Below are positions 1-12,130 of a DNA stretch of 64,000 nucleotides, piece after piece. Numbering within the stretch: position 1 is the first letter of the stretch; each line of letters opens with the position of its first letter. The notes beneath the pieces were generated by a model. The model made no database searches, had not been told where the DNA came from, and worked only from the letters and a program-made list of their open reading frames with translations. Made by a program: the position numbers and the translations under genes. Source of the DNA: Puffinus mauretanicus (lineage: Eukaryota; Chordata; Aves; Procellariiformes; Procellariidae); the NCBI GenBank assembly GCA_023333565.1, contig JAJKFH010000102.1, positions 7,147,001-7,211,000 of the forward strand. The letters run 5' to 3'.

Positions 1-908
1 AGTTAACATATTATCCTAACAACTGTATGTCCCCTTCTTATTACCCTTTTCCCTGCCCTCTTCCTAATTTTGTCTTACTGAGGTTCTTTGCCAGCAGAAA
101 TTCTTGTATGCGGGTTGCAGTCCTTTTTGTTAATGCTATCAACGCCGAGCAGACAGTTTTCAAAAAGCGTGACAAGGCGGCGAGCAGGTATTATGTCATC
201 ACCCATCCATCACCCTGTATGTCAGCCTTTCAGTAAGTCCAATCAGCAGGCTCAACAGAATCATTCATGTTCAAGGAGTCCTCTATTCAACAGGGCTACT
301 GTATCCATTGTCATTTCTCCTGGAACTTTTCTCAAATTTAATTAAAAACACATGTCAAGTTTGCACACTGCAAAGATCAAAATTGTTTTTGCCCAGCGCT
401 GGTAACTAAGCATTAAACATTTTGATTTGCTTCAGCTGAAAGTTTATTCCCTTTTCCTTTTCCTCCTCCCCTCTCCCCCCATTTTTTTTGCCATTTGCTT
501 TGTGGAGCTTGTGTATATTTATATTTACAGCCTCTGCATTTAATGGCCACATGCCTTATTTTCACAGATGGCCAGTGGAAGACTTCCCCTCCCCCCTTTT
601 CTTTTAGTAAAGCCTGCCTTTGGTTTTGCTACTTTTGTCACAGTGCCACTACTCTCAGTTAGCAAGTGCCTACACATGGGAGGGGGGGATTCTGCAATGA
701 GGGGTTTTTTTATTCCCCCGAGGACGTTAGCTCTTTATTTTAAAGAGCTTATTTTATTTTTTTCCTCATTGACCATCATCTATTAAATGCCCAGGTACAT
801 TTTTCAGAGAAAAAGTAAGCGTGTATGTGTGTTTGTTTTCAGTACGTTATTATGGCAGAGATGCATGGGCAGGGTTAGCTAATAAAAAATGAAACATACA
901 GAGGGAGG

Positions 909-962
909 GACAAATTCTGCCCACGGATGCGTGTGTGAAACTCTCATTGAAGTCAAGGAGAA
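909..962. repeat. Ancient amniote repeat fragment (family not assigned)
   Basis: The words CAAATTCTGC and CATTGAAGTCAA in this spacing recall an old interspersed repeat common in turtle, crocodile and bird DNA. Assignment is from memory of that sequence style; the copy is short and diverged. Confidence 0.35.
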
Positions 963-1984
963 GAGCAGGCAAAGAGGCAAGGGAAGAACCCTGGATCCTT
1001 GCAGGTGCTGAACTCTGAATGGGAGTTTAAGTCTTCGTTCACTCCAAAGGGCAGAGATTGGAAACATTCACAGGCTAGTGTGGATCAGGGAGGACTGCAG
1101 CTGTTTATACCTTAGTGGAAATTTTATTAAGCCCAATAAAGATGGATCAACTTCCTCCTGAAAAAAACTATACAATTGATTTGGTGTTCTTGTTATGTCT
1201 TTTGAGCTTTTTGAGTCTTTGGGTTTAAGTTCTAAGCTGTGCCCTACAGCCACGAGAGCTAATTACTTCCTGAGATTTTATTATTATTTTTACATAATCA
1301 CGTGCTAGGGCTTTCAGCACATTCACAGGCACCAGCGTCAGTGCAATACCTCTCTTCAGTGTAATAGAGGCTGAGCCTGACTGTTCTGTGAATTGTGCCC
1401 ACTTAGTGTCCTGGGGGACCAGCCTCTCCTGTTCCGCCCGTCCTAGTATGCAGGTGTTCACTTAGCTGTGTGGCAAACAGCCGCTCATATGTTTTGGGGG
1501 TGCAGAACTTTACTTTTAATTGTATTGATGCTGATGCTGGAGAGTAGACAAGCTAAGCCTTACTGCATGACTGGGAAAATGTTGTGGTTTCTTTCTTAGG
1601 AGATAGCCTAGATAGCGTGTCAACTTCTTCATTAGGGCTGGAAGAAATGTAAGCAAAGGTACAGCAGCCTTCATAATTTTAATACCTTCTAGGGAAAACT
1701 GGAAAAAGAATAGTCGATATAGCTGTAATGCTACTGCGCAGTTGAGTCACCCATTGTTTAATAAACAATTCCCAGGAAAGCAGAGACTTTCTTGCTTTCT
1801 CTTTGTGTGCGTGCAGACCCTCTTTCCCAGGATATCCTGCGTGGGCTGTGATTTTCATCTTGTTTCATTTTTGGTGTACGACCTCTCTTCCTCAGTTAAC
1901 CCTTCCTTGCCTTGCTGATCAGTTGTAGCAGCTCTTTCCAACTTGCTGTGAAATGCTTCATTAAAATTTACACGGCGGATTTCA

Positions 1985-2163
1985 TCCAGAGATCTCAAAA
2001 CTCTTCACAATGGTGGGAAAATGTCACGATCTCCATCCTGCTCAGATGGGGAAACTAAGGTGCAGCGACTGAACAATTCACACAAAGTTACAGAGCATGT
2101 CAGCCCAGAAAGCAGTCTAGATGAGAAACTGGATCGTGTAACTCTTAACCTATTTGCAATCAG
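1985..2163 (-). repeat. MIR-like SINE fragment, antisense
   Basis: Read on the + strand this shows the hallmark antisense MIR order: GATCTCAAAA with a CTTCACAA-like block, then CAGATGGGGAAACTAAGG, a degenerate TTCACACAAAGTTACAGAGC block, and CTCTTAACC near the end. The order and spacing fit the tRNA-derived MIR family of amniotes. The copy is strongly diverged, consistent with an old insertion. Confidence 0.75.
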
Positions 2164-3501
2164 CTGATTACAGCTGGATCTGGTTGAGGTCAATGCCTAT
2201 GCCCGCACTGTAAAAACTTTTTGTAGGAAGGAAGCAGTCTCATCATTCTGCTTTGCTTTTGCTTTCCTTCTTGTTTCTACTTTAAGGTAATGGGCTGGGC
2301 CAGCCCTACCTGCATTTTCGTTTCAAAATCCTGACTTACACTGTCTCTCGGAGCTCATAACCAAAGAAAAGGAGGACCTCAGTGTCACCATTTCCTGTAG
2401 AATTGCTACTTCCCATCAGTTTGTTTCCAAGTCAAATAATATACTTTACCAAGGAAGTCATACTTTCTCGAATAAAGAATTAAAAAAAAAAAATCTTAGG
2501 GACCTGACCCCTGCCAAGTTATTGAGGATTTTCCTCTTTTTATTTCAGTGGACTCTGTCTTGTCTTCAGTGCTTTGAAAGGTACTGACTTGAGAGCCCAT
2601 TAGAAACCAAAACCTATGTCCACAATGTGTACGGCAAAGAAAATGACTATACAAATTTCAGTAAATTCCCCCCGTGACTGGGTGTCTGTTCCTGAGAGGA
2701 GAGTAGTTAAATGTCTGGGCCTACTTGATTCATCTGATTTTTTCCCTATAAAACCTCATAGGGCACCTCTCTACTGAGTCTGTATAGCACTTCGTATAAA
2801 TTACGAAGGCAGTATTGAACCAATCTGGATCTGAATATATCCTGTAAACCAAAAGATGTGCTTCCTTTACCAAGTGGTGTAGCCCCGATTAACACTGAAT
2901 GTAATAATTCTGAAGGAAGTACCATAAAATCAGGAAGAGCCACAAATAAAGAATGTTATTTTATTTCCTTGCTTCTAATGCTGCTTTAGGTTCTGTGGGT
3001 GGATTATTCCGTGAAAAAGAGAGATGTCAGATAAGCAAGACTGAAAGAGCTGAGGGGGTGGTGAATGCATTGTTTCTTCATACTCAACTTTGATGCAACA
3101 ACAACAAAAAAAATCTCCCAAATGATAAATTGCTGTGACATTATAAATAATCTTTCATCTTCTTTGGTGGTCCACAGAGTTTATATAATTGGAAGGCTAA
3201 AACCCTTCTTTGTTGTTTCTTCCCTTTTCATTAGTACAGTAGAAGACTATAAAATTGTGCAGCCAGAAGGGTTTTAACAATTACTGAGTCAACATTTGAA
3301 AGTCTCACTCTATTTTATCATTTCATGCATGTGCTTTTTACGAGTTTTACAGCCCAGCAAGCGTTACTTAAGCAAGGTCCATTGTAATGGCGGATCTGTA
3401 ACTGCTCTTATTTTTATTTCATTTTGCTTTCCCTAGTAACATGTGCCATCAGCAAGTCACAGTTCCACAGTTCACAAAGAAATTACAAGGTTGAGGTTAT
3501 A

Positions 3502-3527
3502 ATTCTTAGATAAGATTCTTAGATAAG
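3502..3527 (+). repeat. Tandem 13-bp duplication with two GATA motifs
   Basis: The 13-mer ATTCTTAGATAAG occurs twice head to tail with no spacer. Each copy contains AGATAAG, a perfect WGATAR GATA-factor core, at 3508-3514 and 3521-3527. Confidence 0.8.
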
Positions 3528-3535
3528 AGGAGTGC

Positions 3536-3702
3536 TAGTTTCAGTTCCTAAAACTACCAGTCTTACTAAGGAACCTTTGGCAAGTCACTTAATATGTGAC
3601 TTAGTTTCCCATCTGGTAAACAGAGTTAATAATACTGCCTTTCTTTGAGAAATTTTGTGGCTAAATTCAGTGATGAGTGCAAAACATTTGGGCAATGTGA
3701 TC
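3536..3702 (+). repeat. MIR-like SINE fragment, sense
   Basis: The stretch follows sense MIR order: CTTTGGCAAGTCACTTAA, then TTAGTTTCCCATCTGG, then AGTTAATAATACTGCC, and a tail resembling the region with TGCAAAACATTTGG. It lies just downstream of the 13-bp GATA duplication. Confidence 0.75.
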
Positions 3703-6700
3703 TGTTACACAGAAAAAGCTAAATCTAAATAGAAGATCCCTCGGAAAAGAGCCAGAAATTCTCTTACAGCAGTTATAGATGTAACATGGTTTGGACTGAG
3801 ACATAGGCAGTGTGCACAGTACCTACTTTGAAGTACCATGGCATTAATATGCAGGAGTAGAGCCTGGGCTGCAAATAATTCATCATGTGCAAACCTCTGA
3901 GCACACCTCTCACTACTGCCAGTTCCTTTAAGTTCTTCCAGCTCTCTGTCATCCGTAATGCCTACCTTCCTCATGTTTTCCACATTTTGAAAGACTGTGG
4001 ATGAAGATTTTATAACACAAGCTATTCTGATGTTTATTATTGCAAGAGGCAGAGGAATTGCACAGAAAGATTACTTTTACAAAATCTTCGCTCGTGTCAG
4101 ATGTAGGATAAGACTCTTCACCTTTTTGGAGAGCTAAGGAAAATATCATGATGTTGAATGGATAACACCTGGCACCCCCAGTGTGTCTGGTAATTAAAGA
4201 TGTTTCTCTGTTGTAAACTGAAGGGAACTTTCATTGCGGGATCATAGTCTAGCAGCTAATCTGCCTAGTACCTCAAGATTTGGTGCTTATTGACCAAGGT
4301 ATGTGTCTGAACAGTTGATATTTACTGGGGCTTGCTGAGAGAAGACTTCTGCCTCAGCACCACAAACCACATTAGATGGTATCACAGGCCCTGCTCAACA
4401 ATCTAAGATAAAAAGAGCTTATCAAAACTCAATCTATTTGAAAATATCACCTTTAGAGTTCAGATGTGGGAATTTTTCCCACAGAGCAGGATGTAAATAG
4501 CTGGACAAACTGCACTTGGAGAGGGAGGGAGGAAATGGGACACTAAAAAGGACGATTACAGGCAACCATCTGTTTCTTTTTATGTATTGAAACTGAAGGG
4601 AACAAAGGTAGCAGGCACTCTGTCCATCAGTGCGTTTGTAATTCTTAGGTGCAAGAACTGATGAGTGAGTTTCTCCTTGCAGTCCATGGGTAACCATGTT
4701 TGGCTCTCTCCAGCTACTCTACAAATGCATTTTTTTTGCCTGGCCTTTCAGTTCACTTGGAATAAAAAAAGCAGGAGTGTGAAGAGATGTGCCTGAACAC
4801 TCCTCCTCTGGTGTTCTACGCTGGCTGTATCTCTGCAGGCATCAAACTGGGAGGAAAAATATTCATATCAGGGGAAATGGGGGTAGGGTTAGGGGAGTAG
4901 AAAAGTGAAGAGTGGACTGCTTCAGTAAAACTGCTAACCTTGAATTATGCAATCGGAAAAACATCTCTTGCCAAAATGCAATTCTAACGGAGTTCAGAGT
5001 ACTGTCAGTGTTTGCCAAATACCCCAGCCAAAAGGATGTCTCAAAGAGGGGGAGGAGGGATCCGTTGCCATATGCCCAGCATTCACGGTATTCTGGAAGC
5101 ACTGTGGAGTCCTTCAGGACTGGAGGCGTGCGCATGGTCTCAGGTGCACCCTGAGCCTTGGTACCGTGATCCAGCACAAGACAGGAGCAGCAGGGTCAGA
5201 GGGGAGTAAGCAAATATATCAGAATGTCTTCATTTCCCAAACCTTCCAAGGTTTTGCTTCACGTTTGTATGGTAGTGGGAGGAGTTCTGGCAAACGTTAT
5301 CAGGCTGTTCTACATATGTTTTGACTCTTCTTGTTTTATGTTTCTTCTATGAAAGAGACTGCAACCAAGTTCTTGTCATTTTTAGATCAATGTTTTGTTA
5401 AACTATGACAGCTATCCATGACAGAGAGCCAAGTAACTTTTGCAGCTGACCACAAAACTGAGTCTGACTTGCGGTGCTTAGTCATTTTTTATATTTTTTT
5501 TTTCTACATGACACATTCCATGTGTGTATGTTGTTTTTCATTGTTCTTTTAAATATACTTAGAACATTGCTAGGAGCTGTGGTACAAATCAGTCTTCTCC
5601 AGCAGATTACTTTCTTTGATTAATAAAGTTTTAGAAACTTCTCAACACATTATGGCTATTGATGAAACCTCTCTGGTTATACTTTGAACAATTGGGCTAT
5701 TGTGGCATTGATTGCTCTCTACAGTATTATCTTCTCTGGTTTGCCCATTACCATTTTAAATGATCCAGACAACAGAGCTCTTGCTGCCCCTAAGGAGAGT
5801 CTCTCCTACAATCCAATAGAAATGACCATAAAGATAGTTTTTCCTAACCTCTGCGGAAGTTCTTCATAGAGGAAAAAGATGTTTGTAAGATGTCTTTCAG
5901 CCTTCTGGGGCCTAATCCAAAATTCAGAAATTTAGAAGAAAGGGATTCACTTCATCTTTAGCAAGACATCCCTATGTTTCTCCTCCTGCAAGAGCAGAAG
6001 CGTTCCTTACCATTTGTTTCGCTGCTTTATGCAGTCTGATTTTTAGCAGGTCTCACAAGCAAGAGACTGCAGCGCTTCCCTGGGTCTGGACCAGCCTTAC
6101 CTATTCTTCCCAGCAGTATTGGTTCTAGGCTGCAATTGATGCCGCTCGTGCGTCGCTGATAGGATGAATAGCATTTTATACCTTTGGGGTGTGGGGCAAA
6201 TCTGAAACGAAGGGATGATCACTCTGGTTATTCTCCTGTAGCTTTAAAAACCTGAAAGCATGTACAATATCATCAGCTGAACTCTCTTCCCCATTTCTTT
6301 CTCTGCCCAGCAAGACAATTGGATGTAGAGCTTGATATAATGATAAAATAAGTTTAAGGCATAGTACAGCGTGGTGCGCAGGAATGTGCCACTGCCTTTT
6401 GAATTGTAGTGCTGTAGCACAACTACTTTATTGAAGTGTGCGGCTGAACCCAACATGCGTGTACTCCACCTGTTATCACTGTATGGTACCACAGCTTGCT
6501 GCTGTTTACACAGCTAATCCAACACAGCGGAGTGGTGGCAGTTTTAAGAATGTGTAATTTGCTGTTGAATTAAGACAATGACGATAAATAGGTCCTCCTT
6601 TTGTATAAACTTGAAACCACTGTGGATCTCTTGTCTGAAGTTCTTAAATATACGTTCTGTGAGAGGAGGCTGGGCTAGCAGTTTCAGCAGGTTGCCAGTT

Positions 6701-9640
6701 TATTTGGGGTCAGGGAAGAAAAGATTTTTTTTCCTTTGTTTCTTTGGAGCTTCCATAAATACTTTCTCCATCAAATGAAAGGCTCTGTAGGAAAGGTAAA
6801 GAGATGCTTCCATCAAACGAAAAGCAGCAAGTCATCAACTAAATGCTTTTAAGCAAAACAACACGGGAATGCTGGTTAGCTCCTTTCGAATATTTTGTAA
6901 TTGGAAAAGCATTTCCGTACGTCAGGATTGGGGAAAATCAGCTGCCATGTGTTTAGTGGAAAGAGCGTAGGACAGGAAATCGGAATGCTACTTATATGTA
7001 GTCAGGCTTTTGCATCCTGCCAGAGTGTCGCTGATCTCCTGCTCTCCTAATGCTGTTGCAGAGGCTCAGGAAAGAGCAGGCCTTAGACTTACTCTTGCCT
7101 GAGTACATTTTAAACTTAAACATTTCTAAACATTAACACAGAAAAGTACTAGCTGGCTGTTTTGACGTCCCCTGTTTCAAAAACAACATCGTGTAGAAGT
7201 TCTTTTTAGCTGCCACCTTATCGTTGCTGATTAAATTATAATGGCATTCTCTATGTTTAAGTAGCAGGGAGTAAATTGCCACCGTGTTGAAAGGGTGGTC
7301 TCCCCTCTCACCCACGTTTCAGCTGTCCGGAGAGCCACCTGCAAGCGCTGGGGCTGAGCCGCGCAGCCCGGGAGCTCAGCACTCATCTGGCATTCCTTCC
7401 CAGCCCCTCTTCGATCATGCCTGCGCTCTCTCACTTCATCTAATGTGGCTGTACCTCAAAATGCAAAACTTTGCCCAAGATGGATAGTGGCAGAGCATCT
7501 GTAGGCTTGTTAAGTCAAACTCTGATAAACGAGCCGTACCCGGTGTGTACCTTGCAGACAGCATGCCAGAGTATTCGCTGACCTTAAGACTCAATCAGAT
7601 CATGTCGGCAGAGCGTGGTTCTGAATGTAACTGCCTCCGACTTCAACAGCTGCGTTTACTGCATAAAGAAAAAGCTGTTAAGCCTGTGCCCTTTGCGCTC
7701 TCAGCTCTGTTTCTCTAAGAGGTTTATACATGATTCAAGAAAAGTCTGCAACAGAAAACTCCCCTCCCCCATAATATACCCAACAAGAGGAGATGTTCTT
7801 TTATATTTTAGGTTGGTGGCAGCATTTGTAAATGATTTCTGACATAAACATTTTTGAACCCTATCCTTATGAAGTTGACGGTAAATAGATTTTTTTTTTT
7901 TTTTTGAGGAAAAACCGTTGACTTGCATTATATATCTGAGATCCATTTGGAAGAAATACAAAGTCAACTTATTCCTGACTTTCCCTCTGCTGATAGGCTG
8001 CTTTGGAAATGAGAGCTGAGTTAAAACCGGTAGATCAAAGAGCTTGGTAAAGCTCAATGCCTGAATAGTTCAGATGCTTATTCGAAGCTTCTCCAAGCTT
8101 CCTGGTTCTTCTGTGCCTGGAAGTGTTAACAGAAGCCCTTTTGCTTGTGATGGGCCGACTCTGCTGCATGAGCTTTTCCTGCAGAAACCAAGAGGATAAC
8201 TCATCTTGCACGGTTTCTGCTCTTACAGACAGCGCACCAGGAGTGCGAAAGGGATCCACAATGAAAATGAATGCGAGGAGAAGGAAAGTTAACCTCATGT
8301 TCCCTAAACTGTGCGAGTGTACGAAGTTGGCAGATTAGCCTCCTTTCTAACTCTCTCAAGAAAATCTTTGTGAAATGACTTAAATGATTTTGAACTGTTC
8401 TTTGAATTGCAGATGCAGGGACATCTCACTGCAGGAAGCGTTTCTGTACTCGTATTGTTCTCTTTTCTCTTTTCTTCTATAATACAACCCAGTGACATTA
8501 TTAGGCTACACAGAATAGTTGTAAAGTCTCTGGTTGCCATGTGAAATCTGAAAGTTTTTTTAGTTTGTTGATCTTTCACAGTCATCAGGAGTGGAATAGA
8601 GCAACAAAACAGCAATCTTCCTTTCAGGAAGAAGCTCAGAAGAATTTTTTCGACTGGAGCCACTTTATTATCATTCCATATCATGTAATTTTCTTAGCTT
8701 TGCAAAAGGCACAGTGCCTAACATTTTGAAATGTTAGTATTGCTCTCCCGAAAGATTTATTTTTAAACATATGATTGTCAGGAAGATAGAACATTTATGA
8801 GTAAAATTCATTGGGAAAACAAAAACAGTTGGAAAATGGAACACCTTTGTATTTGTAAAGTCAAACAATTCAGGGGGAAGCGAGGTGTTTTGAAGAGAAC
8901 ATTGGAATTGATGGCCCTGGCATGTTGTTCTGGCAATGTCTTTAGACACCGCTGCAGCCTGACAGATTAATTGGCAGCACGCACTAGCCTGTTGCAATCC
9001 CGGGTTCACAGATAGTTCTGACTAGATGGATGACGGACGGGGTGTTAGTAGGGTTGGGCAAGAAGTCTGGACAAGAACACAAACTGCTGCCCAAATATCA
9101 TGCTTAATTCACGATGACCCTTTCCCAAGGCCTAAGTAAGTTTGAACTACAGGGGGTTTTTTGCCCTATGGGCTGCTTCCTAAAATACTGCCTTTTAGAA
9201 AAGAAAAAGGGCAAAGTCACCCATGTCTCCACACTTTGATTGCAGGCTGGAAGTAGAGTAAAACAATAAATACATTGCAAAAGAGCGTGTATCATCTAAA
9301 CTTCCAGTCCAGCTTTGCAGTCCCGGGGACACAGAGAGTTGAAGTATTCTTCAGATGTGCAGCCAATTTTATCATGCCTAACTAAACCAATCTTTTCAAC
9401 ACTATGAAGTTTGCTCATTGCTAGCTAATAAGCATGTTGTAAAAAGGACTTGGTAGAGTCTGCAATCATATCCCTTCCAGAAAAAATATTGTTATGTATT
9501 CTTAAATACCTGGCTCAGTAAATTGTTGTGAATTAATTGTTATCCAGCTTCCCCATCAACCTTCTAAATCACCTATGAACTTCGCAGTTACAATATTTAA
9601 TGATTTTCCTGATCCGCATCCTGTCATCTTGCCCATATAG

Positions 9641-9749
9641 GACAAAACAACACTGGAGACCCTGACTCAGCAACTGGCAGTAAAACAGAGTGAAGACGGG
9701 AAGTTTAGCCACGCAATGATGGATTTCAACATGAGTGGAGATTCTGACG
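9641..9749 (+). CDS. SOX5: SOX5 coding exon: end of the second coiled-coil region
   Basis: This short exon encodes 36 codons plus one base. The acceptor is ...CATATAG at 9640 and the donor GTCAGT starts at 9750. The translation begins [16 protein letters not shown] and ends with [10 protein letters not shown], then the first base of a glycine codon completed at 10642. From memory of vertebrate SOX5, this is the linker between the second SoxD coiled coil, used for homo- and heterodimerisation with SOX6, and the HMG box; counting back from the stop it starts near human residue 497. The exon enters in phase 0 and leaves in phase 1, matching the next exon. Its frame has no long ORF around it, so it is easily missed. 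Some residues differ from the human protein as I remember it (for example QSEDG for QNEEG), as expected for a bird. Confidence 0.95.
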
Positions 9750-10844
<1,095 letters not shown>

Positions 10845-11799
10845 TAGCAAAACTCAAAAACCTTTTGACTGAATAGAGCTGAGCACCTGACGCAACAGAA
10901 CTAGTCTCTAGAACATCTATTTTGCTGCTTAATGACTGCATCGAGGACAACAGTGATATGAGCTTTCACCGTGCTGCCCAGTTGTATACATTAACCATAA
11001 CTGAAATGTTCTTGTGTCTTTGTAATTACCGAGATTGTGGTGGTGGTTTTGGTGCGAAAAGATGAACTGAATAGACAAAACCAGCTCATTTCATTAGGCT
11101 GTTGAGCAAGCACAAAATGACTGCTATCGTTTATTTGCCCACGTATTTCATCTAACTAGATTCTGTGGGGTAACACACCACAGTATTTGATTTGTGCCAT
11201 AGCACTTTCTGTTCAAATTAATGGCCATAGGGAAAAGATCCTAAAATACACCCTTTTATTTTATACGCTGACAGTTTTAAAGGATTTTTATTATGTTCCT
11301 GTTATATTAAATTTCCCTTTAGTACATGATCTCTATCACAAGCTGCTTTTATTCTAAATATTCTGAAAAGAATCCTGAAATCAAAAAAAGAAACATCAGA
11401 ACTAGTTTCCATATCCTCTACCCTTCACGTCCCAAGCAATATTTGTCATGAGCATCGTCTACTGAATTTCATGCCATAGTCTTCCAATTTTTTGCTACTT
11501 GCTCAAATTCCCAGGACCACATTCTGTCCTAAGTTACTCCTCTCTGACACGCTGAATAATACAGAAGGTGAATAATGAGGATCTCTGAGGCCAATGAATT
11601 ACTGTTCTGCAGAAAAAAAAAGTATCTGTGACCAAATTGGAGATGTTGCATTTTTACTGATAAAGACTGCGTTACAGGACCTAAGCGTCCCTCAGGCCAG
11701 TGGGTAAAAGCTTAAGCAGGGAACATGTTTAGCTGGGCTGCAGGTCTCACTGGTTTTGCAGACAACTTGAGAAATGTAGCGCAATTGTAATGGCAGCGT

Positions 11800-12130
11800 T
11801 AACCAGCTGCAGGGCTGGTAAATATGTTGAGTTTAGACTTGTCAGAGGTTTGAAGTTTAGCTTGATTAGAGTGGTATTATGAAAAGTTAGCAGGGGGCAA
11901 GTGGAAATGGGATAAATTGGTCGGAGAGGCAGAATGTATTGGCTGTGGACGGCAGATGTGACGATATTAACCCATGATTAAAAGGGTGATACAAGATGAT
12001 TAGATTAGTTATGGGAACGGGATTAGAAGGCTAAATTGGTTATGTTGATGGTAAAATAACCTTATACTGGTTAAAAGGGATTACACTGGTCAGAGGTGTA
12101 CGATATGATTAGACTGAGGACAGGGCAGTA
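11800..12130 (+). repeat. C-depleted, G-rich tract with diffuse internal repetition
   Basis: The + strand has very few C bases here while G is frequent; 12001-12060, for instance, has only about 3 C. Related words recur: GTCAGAGGTT at 11841, GGTCGGAGAGG at 11919, GGTCAGAGGTG at 12088, and several GATTAGA words. This may be a decayed minisatellite; no clean unit length can be fixed by eye. Confidence 0.45.

Larger units (their letters stand above)
1..9640 (+). other. SOX5: SOX5 intron (3' part), upstream of the first exon in the window
   Basis: Intronic sequence ending in the acceptor AG at 9639-9640. I looked for the preceding SOX5 coding exon (the main part of the second coiled coil) and did not find it, so it lies before position 1. 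The stretch is AT-rich with no open frame resembling a protein family. It contains two MIR-like fragments (1985-2163 on -, 3536-3702 on +), a tandem 13-bp duplication with GATA motifs near 3502-3527, an old repeat fragment near 909-962, and a minus-strand 87-codon frame at 8035-8298 treated under findings. Confidence 0.85.
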
